From contig BFEA01000174.1 in NCBI GenBank assembly GCA_003427395.1, forward strand, positions 1,126,998-1,151,739: a stretch of 24,742 bases of DNA. Reading direction: 5' to 3'. The stretch comes from Chara braunii (Eukaryota; Streptophyta; Charophyceae; Charales; Characeae). Below, one piece after another: positions 1-7,373 of this stretch. The notes beneath the pieces were generated by a model, which was given only the letters and a program-made list of their open reading frames with translations, was not told where the DNA came from and searched no databases. The position numbers and the translations under genes were made by a program. Position 1 is the first letter of the stretch, and each line of letters opens with the position of its first letter.

Positions 1-689
1 ACATGGAGAAGCGACGGGCCGTCTTCCCTATTCAGTAAGTTAACGGTGCACAGTGATGAACTGCAGAGGCGGTAGATGGAGAGAAACGGAGAGGAGGCGA
101 CAACCATATCCCAACGTACGGAACACAGCAGTAAGCTGAAGCTGTCTTTGTGTTGCGTGGAGGGCGGTACGTCATATCCCGACGTACAGAGGACAGCATG
201 GATTTGGTGTGCACCCATGGCAGTATTCGCGGGGCACACGGAAGTTCTTTCCTCCGCGAAAGCGGCTCCACTCCTCTGGCGTTTCCACATTCAGACTTTC
301 CTCATTTGGAAAGTCCCACAAGTACTGTGTACTTAGGCCTGCACAAAGGGGGGTGTATGTGTCCCGTAAACGAGACGAAGGCCGGACAGCGCCTACCTAC
401 TTGGACTTAAAGTTGGACAACATTCACCCACGGTTGCAACAGGACACCTTACGTTCAACTGTCAGTGCACACGATAATTCATGTTTCTCCACGGACATCC
501 CGTTTTTCTCAATTTCTGCAAAAACAAAATAGCAAGGCGTGAAGCTTCAACCCCCCCCCCACACACACAAAAAAAAAAAAAACAGAGTATTGAAGCGTGA
601 AGTGGCCAACTAAATGGCCAACAAATGAATTTTTAAAAACTCTACTGGGCGATGGGCAGCTGCCTCCACGAAAACAAAGACAATTGACA
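1..689. other. Gene-less leader with a 25-bp direct repeat
   Basis: No coding frame here looks genuine: the open frames are short, overlap on both strands and resemble no family. The only structure I see is an imperfect 25-bp direct repeat at 106-130 and 174-198 (21 of 25 identical, period 68). A C-run, CA-run and A-run follow each other at 550-583. I see no promoter or RNA gene. Confidence 0.5.
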
Positions 690-800
690 CTACCGTCTTC
701 ACCCGAATAGAACGCCCGGTAATTATCGCTGTATCTGGACTGGAAGTTGCCCCAAATACAGCTATAATGACCGGCCGTTCTGTTCGGGTGAAGACGGTAG
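690..800. repeat. 45-bp near-perfect inverted repeat (hairpin or MITE-like foldback)
   Basis: The left arm (690-734) and right arm (756-800) are 45 nt each, separated by a 21-nt loop (735-755). Forty-one positions pair by Watson-Crick rules, one by G-T, and three are mismatched. The arms start CTACCGTCTTCACCCGAA and end TTCGGGTGAAGACGGTAG. A transcript would form a long hairpin of roughly the size of a plant miRNA or siRNA foldback. It could equally be a small foldback transposon, but I find no clear target-site duplication. The structure is seen; the function is unknown. Confidence 0.85.
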
Positions 801-820
801 CAGTCGATACATGAAACGAT

Positions 821-866
821 CAACGATTGACGGATGTCACGGACAACGATTGATGGATGTCACGGA
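821..866. repeat. 23-bp tandem duplication
   Basis: Two adjacent 23-bp units (821-843 and 844-866), each beginning CAACGATTGA or CAACGATTGATGG and ending GTCACGGA, differ at one position (C versus T). It lies 20 bp after the 690-800 hairpin. Confidence 0.85.
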
Positions 867-974
867 CGGCCGCACGTGATCGAAAACGGAGGAGCACAAA
901 CGTAAATCGGAGGAGCTGCGTAGATGTTCATTCAGAAATATTGAAAATAATGTATAAAATAAAAAACTGAGTAG

Positions 975-1234
975 ATGAAGGAGGGGGGACAGGAAGCAGG
1001 AGATGGAGGATCTAAACGACAATTTAAAAATAACAATAAAAAAAGGCAGCAAGACGGATATGAAGAATCTAAAGCAGGAGGCAGAAGGGCGCAGGCAAAC
1101 GCAAGGGGTAATGGGGGAGGCAAAGAGATTGAGAGAGGTAGAGAGAAAGCGAGAAGAAGAGAGAGAGACAGAGAGAAAACGAGAAGGAGAGAGAGACAGA
1201 GAGAGAGAGGAAGCGATGGGGAGACAGAGAGAAA

Positions 1235-1318
<84 letters not shown>
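975..1318. repeat. Purine tract ending in a (GA)40 microsatellite
   Basis: An almost uninterrupted purine strand. Its last part (1239-1318) is a perfect GA dinucleotide run of about 40 units. Long Arg/Glu or Ser/Leu frames cross it on both strands, but they are products of the simple repeat and are not genes. Confidence 0.9.
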
Positions 1319-1321
<3 letters not shown>

Positions 1322-1549
1322 GCAGACATAGAGCGCATAGTGTAGCGCAGGACTCGAAATGTTATCGCCAGCAGTTTCTCCCATTCAGTAAGCGCATAAG
1401 GAAAAAGAAAAAGAAAACAGCAGACGATTGGGCCCGCCAGGTAGACGGTGATGGCACGAAGAAGAAGAAGAAGAGGGGCAAAAAATAATGGCAGACTACG
1501 AGAGGTAGGAGGTGGTGAACTCCAGCCAGCCATTGCAGAAAGGGAAAAG

Positions 1550-1550
<1 letters not shown>

Positions 1551-1614
<64 letters not shown>
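1551..1614. repeat. (TG)24 microsatellite joined to an (AG)n run
   Basis: A perfect TG run (1551-1598) passes directly into an AG run (1599-1614), followed by CAGA units up to about 1640. Frames through it are low-complexity Cys/Val or His/Thr and are not genes. Confidence 0.9.
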
Positions 1615-1633
<19 letters not shown>

Positions 1634-1876
1634 AAGAGAGACCAGAGCAAGGCAGCTTCGCTGGATTACACAGCTGATGAAAAGCTGTGCTACAACACAT
1701 TGAGGGAGATGTGAGAGAGGAAGACAACTGGAGATCAGGCGAAGGAGACAAGAGAGGAGGAGAAGAGAGAGAGACGAGAGGGGGACCCACCAAAGACATA
1801 GAGCAAAGGCAGATGTGTGGGCGGCTGCTGCTGGTGCAGCTGCAGGAAAAAAAAGATGCGAATTGTTTTTCTTGCT

Positions 1877-2010
1877 CTTCCTCCTCCTCCTCCTCCTCCT
1901 CCTCCTGTTGTCGTTCTTCTTCTTCTTCTTCTTCTTCTTCTTCTTCTTCTTCTTCTTCTTCTTCTCCTCCTCCTCTTCTTCTTCTTCCTCCTCCTCCTCT
2001 TCCTCCTCCT
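1877..2010. repeat. (TCC)n then (TTC)n compound microsatellite
   Basis: A TCC run at about 1877-1905 is followed by a pure TTC run at about 1914-1964 and mixed TCC/TTC to 2010. This is the first of many TTC runs that end directly at copies of the ribozyme-associated repeat family. Confidence 0.9.
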
Positions 2011-2012
2011 TT

Positions 2013-2098
2013 GAGATGAGTATGCGCTGTTATGTAATGATGAACATTCAAAGCGTGTGCGAAAGGCAGTTGCCCACTGTTTCCACTATTCTTCTTGT
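2013..2098 (+). repeat. Ribozyme-family 3' body, ribozyme missing
   Basis: This segment begins GAGATGAGTATGCGC and ends AAAGGCAGTTGCCCACTG then TTTCCACTATTCTTC. It matches the sequence that follows the hammerhead motif at 2545-2633 (GAGATGAGTACGCGC, then AAAGGCAGTTGGCCACTG). Here it is entered directly from a TCC/TTC run, so the hammerhead half is absent. It runs straight into the next TTC array. Confidence 0.7.
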
Positions 2099-2200
2099 TC
2101 CTTCTCTTCTTCTTCATTTTCTTTCTTCTTCCTCTTCTTCTTCTTCTTCGTCTTCCTCCTCTTCTTCTTCTTCTTCGTCTTCCTCCTCTTCTTCTTCATG
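2098..2200. repeat. (TTC)n array with TCC/TCG interruptions
   Basis: About 100 bp of TTC repeats that continue from the 3' end of the ribozyme-family body at 2013-2098. Similar tails follow the other family members. Confidence 0.85.
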
Positions 2201-2499
2201 TGGCGAAAGCCGGTCCGCAGGGATAGACCGCGTGTTGATGGAAATAACCTACGTGGACTGACTGTCTATTGCCCATCCGAGGGGCCGACACGTAACTGAT
2301 TAGTACGACGGTCGACACAACATCTATGAGGCAGATCGACCGTAGCCATGGTCACTCGTGGAAGTGCCCCGGGAGTACTTGCTAGCTAGGCTGATAAGTT
2401 GTTGAAACAGTATATAGGAGGACAAGGCCGTATCGGTCCTCTATGCTCGGAAGATGGGTGGTGTGTTAGGCGGGCCGCAAGGCAGGGTCATGTGGTTAG
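2201..2499 (+). other. Leader of the most complete ribozyme-family copy
   Basis: Non-coding, non-microsatellite DNA that carries the TATA-like box at 2411. It ends in GGGCCGCAAGGCAGGG and a GTGGTTAG stretch immediately before the hammerhead. Related GGGCC-CAAGGCATGG blocks precede the copies at 3750 and 4253, so the repeat unit extends at least 40-60 bp upstream of the ribozyme. Confidence 0.5.
2411..2418 (+). promoter_or_regulatory. TATA-box-like element upstream of hammerhead copy 1
   Basis: TATATAGG is followed by AGGACAAGGC and a TCCTCTATG stretch, then the hammerhead motif beginning at 2500, 89 bp downstream. Both pLTRs of the Penelope-like element have the same order: TATATAAGG, GCAAGGC, a CCTCCTGTAT stretch, then an HHR 75 bp after the TATA box. 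A shared promoter plan is inferred; transcription is untested. Confidence 0.45.
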
Positions 2500-2544
2500 C
2501 CCCCTGAGGATGATCGGAGCGCAGCCGATCGAAACGCGTCGGGG
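2500..2544 (+). ncRNA. Type I hammerhead ribozyme motif, copy 1 (core intact)
   Basis: Read 5' to 3': helix I strand CCCC (2500-2503), core CTGAGGA (2504-2510, fits CUGANGA), helix II GATCGG (2512-2517) pairing perfectly with CCGATC (2525-2530) around loop AGCGCAG, core GAAA (2531-2534), helix III palindrome ACGCGT (2534-2539), cleavage-site C2540, and helix I strand GGGG (2541-2544). Cleavage would fall between 2540 and 2541. One oddity is an extra T (2511) between the core and helix II, which could lower activity. The very short palindromic helix III is typical of hammerheads in Penelope-like elements, which are thought to act as dimers. Activity is not shown. Confidence 0.7.
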
Positions 2545-2633
2545 AATGTGCGCGTGAGCTGAGATGAGTACGCGCGGCTATGTATTAATGAGCTTTCGAA
2601 AGGCAGTTGGCCACTGTTTCCATTCTTCTTCTT
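2545..2633 (+). repeat. Ribozyme-family 3' body after copy 1
   Basis: Runs from AATGTGCGCGTGAGC to AAAGGCAGTTGGCCACTG and then TTTCCATTCTTCTTC. Comparable bodies follow copies 3 (3797-3880), 4 (4300-4400) and 5 (4752-4860). It ends in TTC units, which makes TTC the natural 3' terminus of the unit. Confidence 0.65.
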
Positions 2634-3226
2634 GACGGACAGATTGCTGTCTGGAGTGAGAATGCAATTCTTACCTGCATGGCAACTAGCAGTGAGGTCG
2701 TACATTGTATGGTGGCTTCGTCTACACACCCTGGTTGGGTGCACGTGTGCGACTGGGTACACCGGGTCGCGGGGAAAAACGAGTACCCGTGCTGGGATGG
2801 GGTTACGTACTCATCTTGGGGCTTAACTTTCACCCCAGTCCACTTAGCCGTTTGGTTGAGTGTTTACCTCTTAACGTGGAGGTCTATCCTTGGATCGGTG
2901 CGGACGGACAGATTGCTGTCTGGAGTGAGAATGCAATTCTTACCTGCGTGACAACCAGCAGCGAGGTCGTACATTGTATGGTGGCTACGTTACGTCTACA
3001 CACCCTGGTTGGGTGCACGTGTGTGACTGGGTACACCGGGTCGCGGGGAAAAACGAGTACCCGTGCTGGGTGGGGTTAAGTACTCATCTTGGGGCTTAAC
3101 TTTCACCCCAGTCCACTTAGCCATTTGGTTGAGTGTTTACCTCTTAACGTAGAGGTCGCATGTTCAATCCTTGGATCGGTGCGGACAGACAGATTGCTGT
3201 CTGGAGTGAGAATGCAATTCTTCTTC
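2634..3226 (+). repeat. Tandem repeat, 269-281 bp unit, about 2.2 copies
   Basis: The marker GACAGATTGCTGTCTGG begins at 2638, 2907 and 3188, giving periods of 269 and 281. Units 1 and 2 are closely similar throughout; the third stops after about 40 bp at a TTC run. Each unit holds a short hairpin (GGACAG-ATTG-CTGTCT; in the third copy extended to CAGACAG/CTGTCTG) and ends with a tRNA-like block. Frames through it are not coding-like. Confidence 0.85.
3111..3182 (+). repeat. tRNA-like (Pol III A/B box) block in the tandem unit
   Basis: TAGCCATTTGG (3118-3128) fits a tRNA A box. GTTCAATCC (3162-3170) fits a B box about 43 nt downstream, the normal tRNA spacing. Between them, CTCTTAA resembles a Lys (CTT) anticodon loop. 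The anticodon stem pairs only with an 8-nt loop, and the acceptor and T stems pair poorly, so this is a tRNA-derived, SINE-like head and not a working tRNA gene. The sister copy at 2838-2900 has the A box but has lost the core of the B box by a short deletion. Confidence 0.5.
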
Positions 3227-3237
3227 TTCTTCTTGTT

Positions 3238-3256
3238 GGTCGAAACGCATAGGGGA
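3238..3256 (+). repeat. Hammerhead 3' half, 5' part replaced by TTC repeat
   Basis: GGTCGAAACGCATAGGGG matches the GAAA-helix III-cleavage site-helix I part of the family, entered straight from a TTC run. The 5' core (CUGANGA) is missing, so this copy cannot self-cleave. The family body continues to about 3330 and ends again in TTC units. Confidence 0.6.
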
Positions 3257-3328
3257 ATGTGGGCGTTACATGGTATACACTGAATTGTAGAGGTTGTCTT
3301 GTGAAGTATTCACGAAAGGCAGGGTCAC

Positions 3329-3355
3329 TCTTCTTCTTCTTCTTCTTCTTCTTCT
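3329..3355. repeat. (TTC)n tail
   Basis: A perfect TTC run of about nine units that follows CACGAAAGGCAGGGTCAC, the family 3' end. Confidence 0.85.
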
Positions 3356-3520
3356 TTACATAACTAAGAAGGGCAAAAGTCCAGATCGGCCTGCTTGCTA
3401 GGGGGAGCGGACTTTTTTTTTTTTTTGCGAGTAACATCTTGTTGACGGCACTTGTAACAATGACATATGTACCACTTTAGGAGGGATAGACTTCTAGGTT
3501 GGATTTCGGAAAGCGGCAAG

Positions 3521-3580
3521 CCCCCTGAGGAGGGCCAATTGGTGCGTACGTATGCAGCAGCCTGAACGCGTCCGTCGGGG
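3521..3580 (+). repeat. Degenerate hammerhead, copy 2
   Basis: CCCC-CTGAGGA (3521-3531) and the 3' end GTC-GGGG are kept. The middle is expanded (about 28 nt), GAAA is reduced to GAA, and the cleavage-site region is partly duplicated (CGTCCGTC). A weak helix GGGC/GCCT is possible. Probably inactive. Confidence 0.5.
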
Positions 3581-3749
3581 AATGTGCGTACACGTTACGA
3601 GCTATGTCGTTGACGGCTACGTCTCTGCAGATGCTGGGTGATATGATCATGTTACAGTAACTTTGCATTACGTCGATGGTTAGCAATTGGCCTGGCTTTT
3701 CTCAATTCTCAGTCGGTGGGCCAAAAGGCATGGTTGGTTGTGCGGGATG

Positions 3750-3796
3750 CCCCCTGGGGATGATCGGAGAGCAGCCGACCCGAACGTGTACCGGGG
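3750..3796 (+). repeat. Degenerate hammerhead, copy 3
   Basis: The same layout as copy 1, but the core reads CTGGGGA (an essential A is now G), the second core reads GAA, and the cleavage triplet region reads GTAC. The upstream GGTGGGCC-AAAGGCATGG block and downstream AAAGGCAGTTGGCCCCTG body are preserved, so it is a dead member of the family. Confidence 0.6.
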
Positions 3797-4029
3797 AACG
3801 TGCGCGGCGGCTATATAATGATGAAGAACTTTCGGAAGCGTATACGAAAGGCAGTTGGCCCCTGTTTTCACTATTTTACTGTTTCTTCTTCTTATTATTA
3901 TGATTTGTCCTCCTTCTCCTCGACCTCCTCTTCTTCCTCTTTTTCTTCTTCTTTTTGGTGGATTTGCCGGTTTTCTTTCTTAATTTTCAGAAGCACGTAT
4001 TTAACGCAGCTTTGGCCACTGCTTATCCC

Positions 4030-4074
4030 TCTTCTTCTTCTTCTTCTTCTTCTTCTTCTTCTTCTTCTTCTTCT
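4030..4074. repeat. (TTC)15 run abutting a ribozyme cleavage-product end
   Basis: Fifteen TTC/TCT units end at 4074. The next bases, GGGGAATGTGCGCGTTGAGC (4075-4094), are those that lie 3' of the predicted hammerhead cleavage site in copies 1, 4 and 5. Confidence 0.85.
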
Positions 4075-4197
4075 GGGGAATGTGCGCGTTGAGCTGATTG
4101 TCCGTGCAGGTGCCGTTCTGTTTATCACTAAGGCATGGACGTGTAGCGATTGGCCTCGTTTTTTCAAATTCTTCTTCTTCTTCTTCTTCTTCTTCTT
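4075..4197 (+). repeat. Ribozyme-family body starting at the cleavage position, with TTC tail
   Basis: The segment starts exactly at GGGGAATG and passes through a body ending GATTGGCCTCGTTTTTTCAA. It terminates in a TTC run (4171-4197), which leads to the leader of copy 4. No ribozyme 5' half is present. Confidence 0.6.
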
Positions 4198-4252
4198 GGA
4201 TTGGATTGGAATGGATTGGTTGGTGGGCCGCAAGTCATGGTGGTGTGGGAAG

Positions 4253-4299
4253 CCCCCTGAGAATGATCGGAGCGCAACTGATCGAAACCCGCGTCGGGG
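4253..4299 (+). ncRNA. Hammerhead motif, copy 4 (core mutated)
   Basis: CCCC is followed by CTGAGAA (the essential G8 equivalent is A). Helix II is GATCGG/CTGATC, where a C-to-T change relative to copy 1 is tolerated as a G-T pair. GAAA is intact, then CC is inserted before CGCGTC-GGGG. Helix I is intact. Catalysis is unlikely because of the core change, but the paired helix II supports a structured ancestor. Confidence 0.55.
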
Positions 4300-4396
4300 A
4301 ATGTGCGCGTTGAGCCACATGTGTGCAAAGAGGACTTGGATTGACTTGCTAAATTGAGAAGCGTGTGCAAAACGCAGATAGCCCCTATTCGCACTA

Positions 4397-4568
4397 TTCT
4401 TCTTCTTCTTCTTCTTCTTCTTCTTCTTCTTCTTCTTCTTCTTCTTCCTCCTCCTCCTCCTCTTCTTTACGACTCTCTTCTTCTTCTTCCCCATCCTCCT
4501 CCTCATCATCCTCTGTACGACTCTCTTCTTCTTCTTCTTCTTCTTCTTCTTCTTCTTCTTCTTCTTCT
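4397..4568. repeat. Two (TTC)n arrays with a TCC/CGACTCTC spacer
   Basis: TTC runs at about 4397-4446 and 4524-4568 are separated by TCC units and two copies of ACGACTCTCTTC (one at about 4470, one at about 4518). They follow the 3' body of copy 4. Poly-Leu and poly-Ser frames here are artefacts. Confidence 0.85.
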
Positions 4569-4704
4569 AAGACCCGTACTACTACACTCTAAATTTCTTG
4601 GCGGGATAATCAGTTGTAGGCCAAATTCGAAGTCGAATTTCAATGAGACATACTGCCGATACGTAACTCAACGAAGTCAAGTTCAAGGCGGATCTGGGGA
4701 GAAG

Positions 4705-4751
4705 CCCCCTGAAGAGCGCCAGGAGCGTGGCCTGGTCGAAACGCGTCGGGG
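4705..4751 (+). ncRNA. Type I hammerhead ribozyme motif, copy 5 (core intact)
   Basis: CCCC (4705-4708), core CTGAAGA (4709-4715), helix II GCCAGG (4718-4723) with CCTGGT (4731-4736) plus a closing G4716-C4737 pair and a bulged C4717, loop AGCGTGG, core GAAA (4738-4741), palindromic helix III ACGCGT (4741-4746), cleavage-site C4747, then GGGG (4748-4751). Helix II differs in sequence from copy 1 yet still pairs, which is covariation within the window. The loop AGCG start is conserved. I rate this, with copy 1, the best candidate for a working ribozyme here. Confidence 0.7.
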
Positions 4752-5790
4752 GAATTGCCCGTTTTATTCTGAGAACTGTACATGCGGAGAGGAAATGCAA
4801 ATCTGTTGATGCTTGTACGAAAAGCAGTCTATGGCCACTGTTTTCACTATTTACTATTCTTCTGCTTCTTCTTCTTCGTGTTGCCAAGGAGATGGAGATG
4901 TACTAGGTTGGGTTCGTTGACAAAGGTTGAGTTACCGCGGTCGGTCTATCCTTCTCGTCTTGTTCTTCTCCATAAAGAGAAAGTCGCATTCCTTCATTTT
5001 CCTCCACCTCCCCTCATCCTCAGCCCCTTGCTCCTCCCCCTCCTCCTCCTCCTCGTCCTCCTCCTCTTCCTGCGTCTTCTTTTTCTTCTTCTTTTCCACG
5101 TCAGGGAGCAGACATTGCCATCGCTCTCGCATTTTCCCCTCGACCTCCTTCTGCCCTTTCTTCTAGAAGTTGCCGCAAGTTGCACTCAGTTTGCTTTTCC
5201 TCGATTTTATTCTACTTTGTTTTATTTCATTGCTTCCTCTTCTTTCAACATTGGTGTGCTCGTTGTGTCCTGCCTCTCGTCCTTCAATGGCCATTGTCGT
5301 TTCGCTCTCTGAAGAGACATTCTCGTACTTTTGTGTAAAATTTTCATTCCTTCTCTCCGAGTTTTTTTCTTCATGTGTTCAATAAAATCTACAAGCACAG
5401 GAGGAACAGGCATGGAAGACAAAGAGCTCCAATCATCCACAGGGCATATACTCACACGAGGACTCTTTCCACTGCCTTCTAGACGTAATTGCAGTCATAT
5501 ACATCCACGAGCGGCTGTAACTGCAGTCAGATATATTCAGGAAAGTCCTGTGTGAGTATGCCCTCGCAATTGCACGTTTGCACACATCATGTTGTTTCTC
5601 ATCTCCGGCTTTAAAAAGCGACGAAACAAAAAACGACAGAAAGAACTAAGGCGGAGTGCGGAACAGAGAGAGAGAGAAAGAGAGAAGAGAGAGAGAGAGA
5701 AGAAGAGAGCGTCTCAACGGGTTTTCCTTGCAGAGTTTTCGAGACGGCCGACCAGCGGGAAGGGGGACGGTGAGGGGCGGAAAGAGGTAA
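4752..5790. other. Gene-less pyrimidine-rich DNA
   Basis: The 3' body of copy 5 runs to a short TTC tail at about 4856-4878, followed by TCC/TTC-rich DNA to about 5160. An imperfect direct repeat around GTAATTGCAGTCATAT and GTAACTGCAGTCAGAT lies at 5485 and 5517. From 5660 to 5710 there is a GA-rich tract. No frame resembles a protein family. Confidence 0.5.
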
Positions 5791-6360
5791 GGTGAGGGGA
5801 GGAGAGGTAGGGGTGGGGAGTCGGGGGACGGGAGAGGCCGGGGGGAGGAAGGAGACGCAAAGGGGCGGACAAGATGGGGGACAAGAGGGGAGAAGAAAGG
5901 TCATACCACAGCTATGGCAGTGGCGATGGCCTCCCACATCACCATCACCTCGTGACGCTGCCAGTGGCTGGCCAGCTGCGGGCAACGGGACTCTGGTATC
6001 TCGTACGTACAGCTCCAACCCTGCTTGTTCAACGCCGACAGGCCAGAGCTGTAAACTGTCAACGGCTAAGTACAGACCCGCGGCCTACGTAGTGGTGCGT
6101 GGCACAGGCTCATACACCACAGCTCCCAGGTCCTCGTTCCACACCACTTCACTTGAAACTCGAGTGCGCACTGGAGCTCCAATCGTTATTAAGAAATAGC
6201 TGAATCATTATTAAAAAATAGCTGCATACGGTCACGTTTCGTTCCACTCAACCCTAGAGTCCACCCTCGAAATGAGCGGGAAAATGAGCAGGAATGGCGC
6301 TGCAACAGCTCGCTCGAGGTTCAACCAGGACAAACGCCGTAGAAAAAGGAGAGTAAACTG
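5791..6360. other. G-rich then mixed DNA without recognised genes
   Basis: Positions 5760-5890 are strongly G-rich and purine-rich (GGGGAGG-type runs) on the plus strand. The sequence is then mixed to 6360. A plus frame crosses 5792-6199 but is biased by the G-rich tract and resembles nothing I know. Confidence 0.4.
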
Positions 6361-6596
6361 GAAAAAAAAACTATCGGGGGTTCTACACACTTGAAAAACG
6401 GATAGATTGTCCTGGGCCACACTTGAGCTCTCTTGAGCTTTCCCTGCGCATTTGCTAAACCCGAAAAGAGAATAAATGGAAAAAAAAAAACTATCAGGGG
6501 GTTCTATACACACTTGAAAAAGGGGTAGATTTTCCTGGGCCGCACTTGAGCTGCTCTTGAGCTTTTCCTGCACGTTTGCTAAACCCGAAAACCTAA
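6361..6596. repeat. 120-bp tandem duplication
   Basis: The first copy (about 6361-6480) and second copy (about 6481-6596) are about 90 percent similar by eye. Markers are CTATCGGGGG (6371) versus CTATCAGGGG (6491) and the shared TTTGCTAAACCCGAAAA. Each copy starts with an A-run and contains CACTTGAGCT and TCTTGAGCTTT. A minus-strand frame spans both copies but reflects the duplication only. Confidence 0.8.
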
Positions 6597-7149
6597 TCAT
6601 GGCTGGATCGTGACTAGCGAAACTCAAGGGCACCGTGGAACGGTATTGGGCAAGAAATCCTTGAGTTTTGAATGGTGTGTAACGAGGCCTATACATACAA
6701 GTGCAACTCCCATTTTAGAACAAGACGAATTGACGAGGAGATTGTGGTGTAAACATGGAGGGGTTTTGTGGGCAACAACAGCAACGGGAGCGGGTGGGGG
6801 AGCTGGCATACCGCACCGCTCCCAGTAGACAAGACTGCGGAGCTGGGGGAAAAGGAAAGGGGGTGGGTGGGTGTGTGGGGTAGAGGGGGGGGGAAGGGCA
6901 AATAAAAAAAAAGCTTGTGGAGCTGGTAACAGCAGCCTGGAGGGTGCGTGGCACATACAAGAGTTACTGACAAGCAGATGAGGAGTTCAAAGCCCTCAGT
7001 GCACTATGGTGATGTTAACAGCTTCTCCACCGCTGTGAAAGGGAAGCGACTGGAATAAAAGAGGTGGTCCCTGCAATTGGCCTTTTTCTTTTGTTTTCTT
7101 TTCCAGCCAACAAAAAAAAGTCGCCTGGTGCATGCGGCCGACCGTGACT
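6597..7149. other. Gene-less stretch
   Basis: A G-run-rich block (6841-6897), an A-run (6905-6912) and a CTTTTT-type pyrimidine patch (7078-7106). No recognisable gene, RNA or mobile-element terminus. Confidence 0.4.
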
Positions 7150-7331
7150 TTTGGGAAGTATTGCGGTGTCGTTTCGCTGGATATCCATTTAGGCAAACAC
7201 AGGTCGCATGCCTTGGGAATTAGCCTTCTTTCGTTTTTTCTTTTGGGAAGTATCGAGGTGTCGTTTCGCTGAATATCCATCTAGGCAAAACAGGTTGTAT
7301 GCCTTCGGAATTAACCTTCTTTTTTTTTTTT
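7150..7331. repeat. 92-bp tandem duplication
   Basis: GGGAAGTATTGCGGTGTCG at 7153 recurs as GGGAAGTATCGAGGTGTCG at 7245. Both are followed by TTTCGCTG-ATATCCAT, TAGGCAAA, ATGCCTT-GGAATTA and a CTTCTTT run. The second copy ends in a long T-run. Confidence 0.8.
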
Positions 7332-7373
7332 CCTTAGCCAAATTCCTATCTTTTTCCTAATGCGGGTAAGTTT

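Noticed and set aside
1674-1720. CTGATGA as a further hammerhead
   Set aside because: No GAAA core or helix I/II complement follows at a workable distance.
932-2261. Long Ser/Leu, Arg/Glu, poly-Glu and Cys/Val open frames on both strands
   Set aside because: They are translations of GA, TG, TCC and TTC repeats, which stay open in several frames by composition. No non-repetitive domain is attached.
3800-4600. Poly-Leu/poly-Ser/poly-Arg frames
   Set aside because: Products of the TTC/TCC arrays and the ribozyme-family bodies.
2500-4751. CRISPR-like array because of regularly recurring short repeats
   Set aside because: Spacing is irregular, the spacers are microsatellites and related bodies, no cas genes are present, and the context is eukaryotic.
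5011-5023. Minus-strand CTGAGGA as a hammerhead core
   Set aside because: It lies in a TCC-rich tract and has no pairing helix II or cleavage-site strand.
6232-6696. 154-codon minus-strand frame
   Set aside because: It simply reads through the two copies of the 120-bp duplication.
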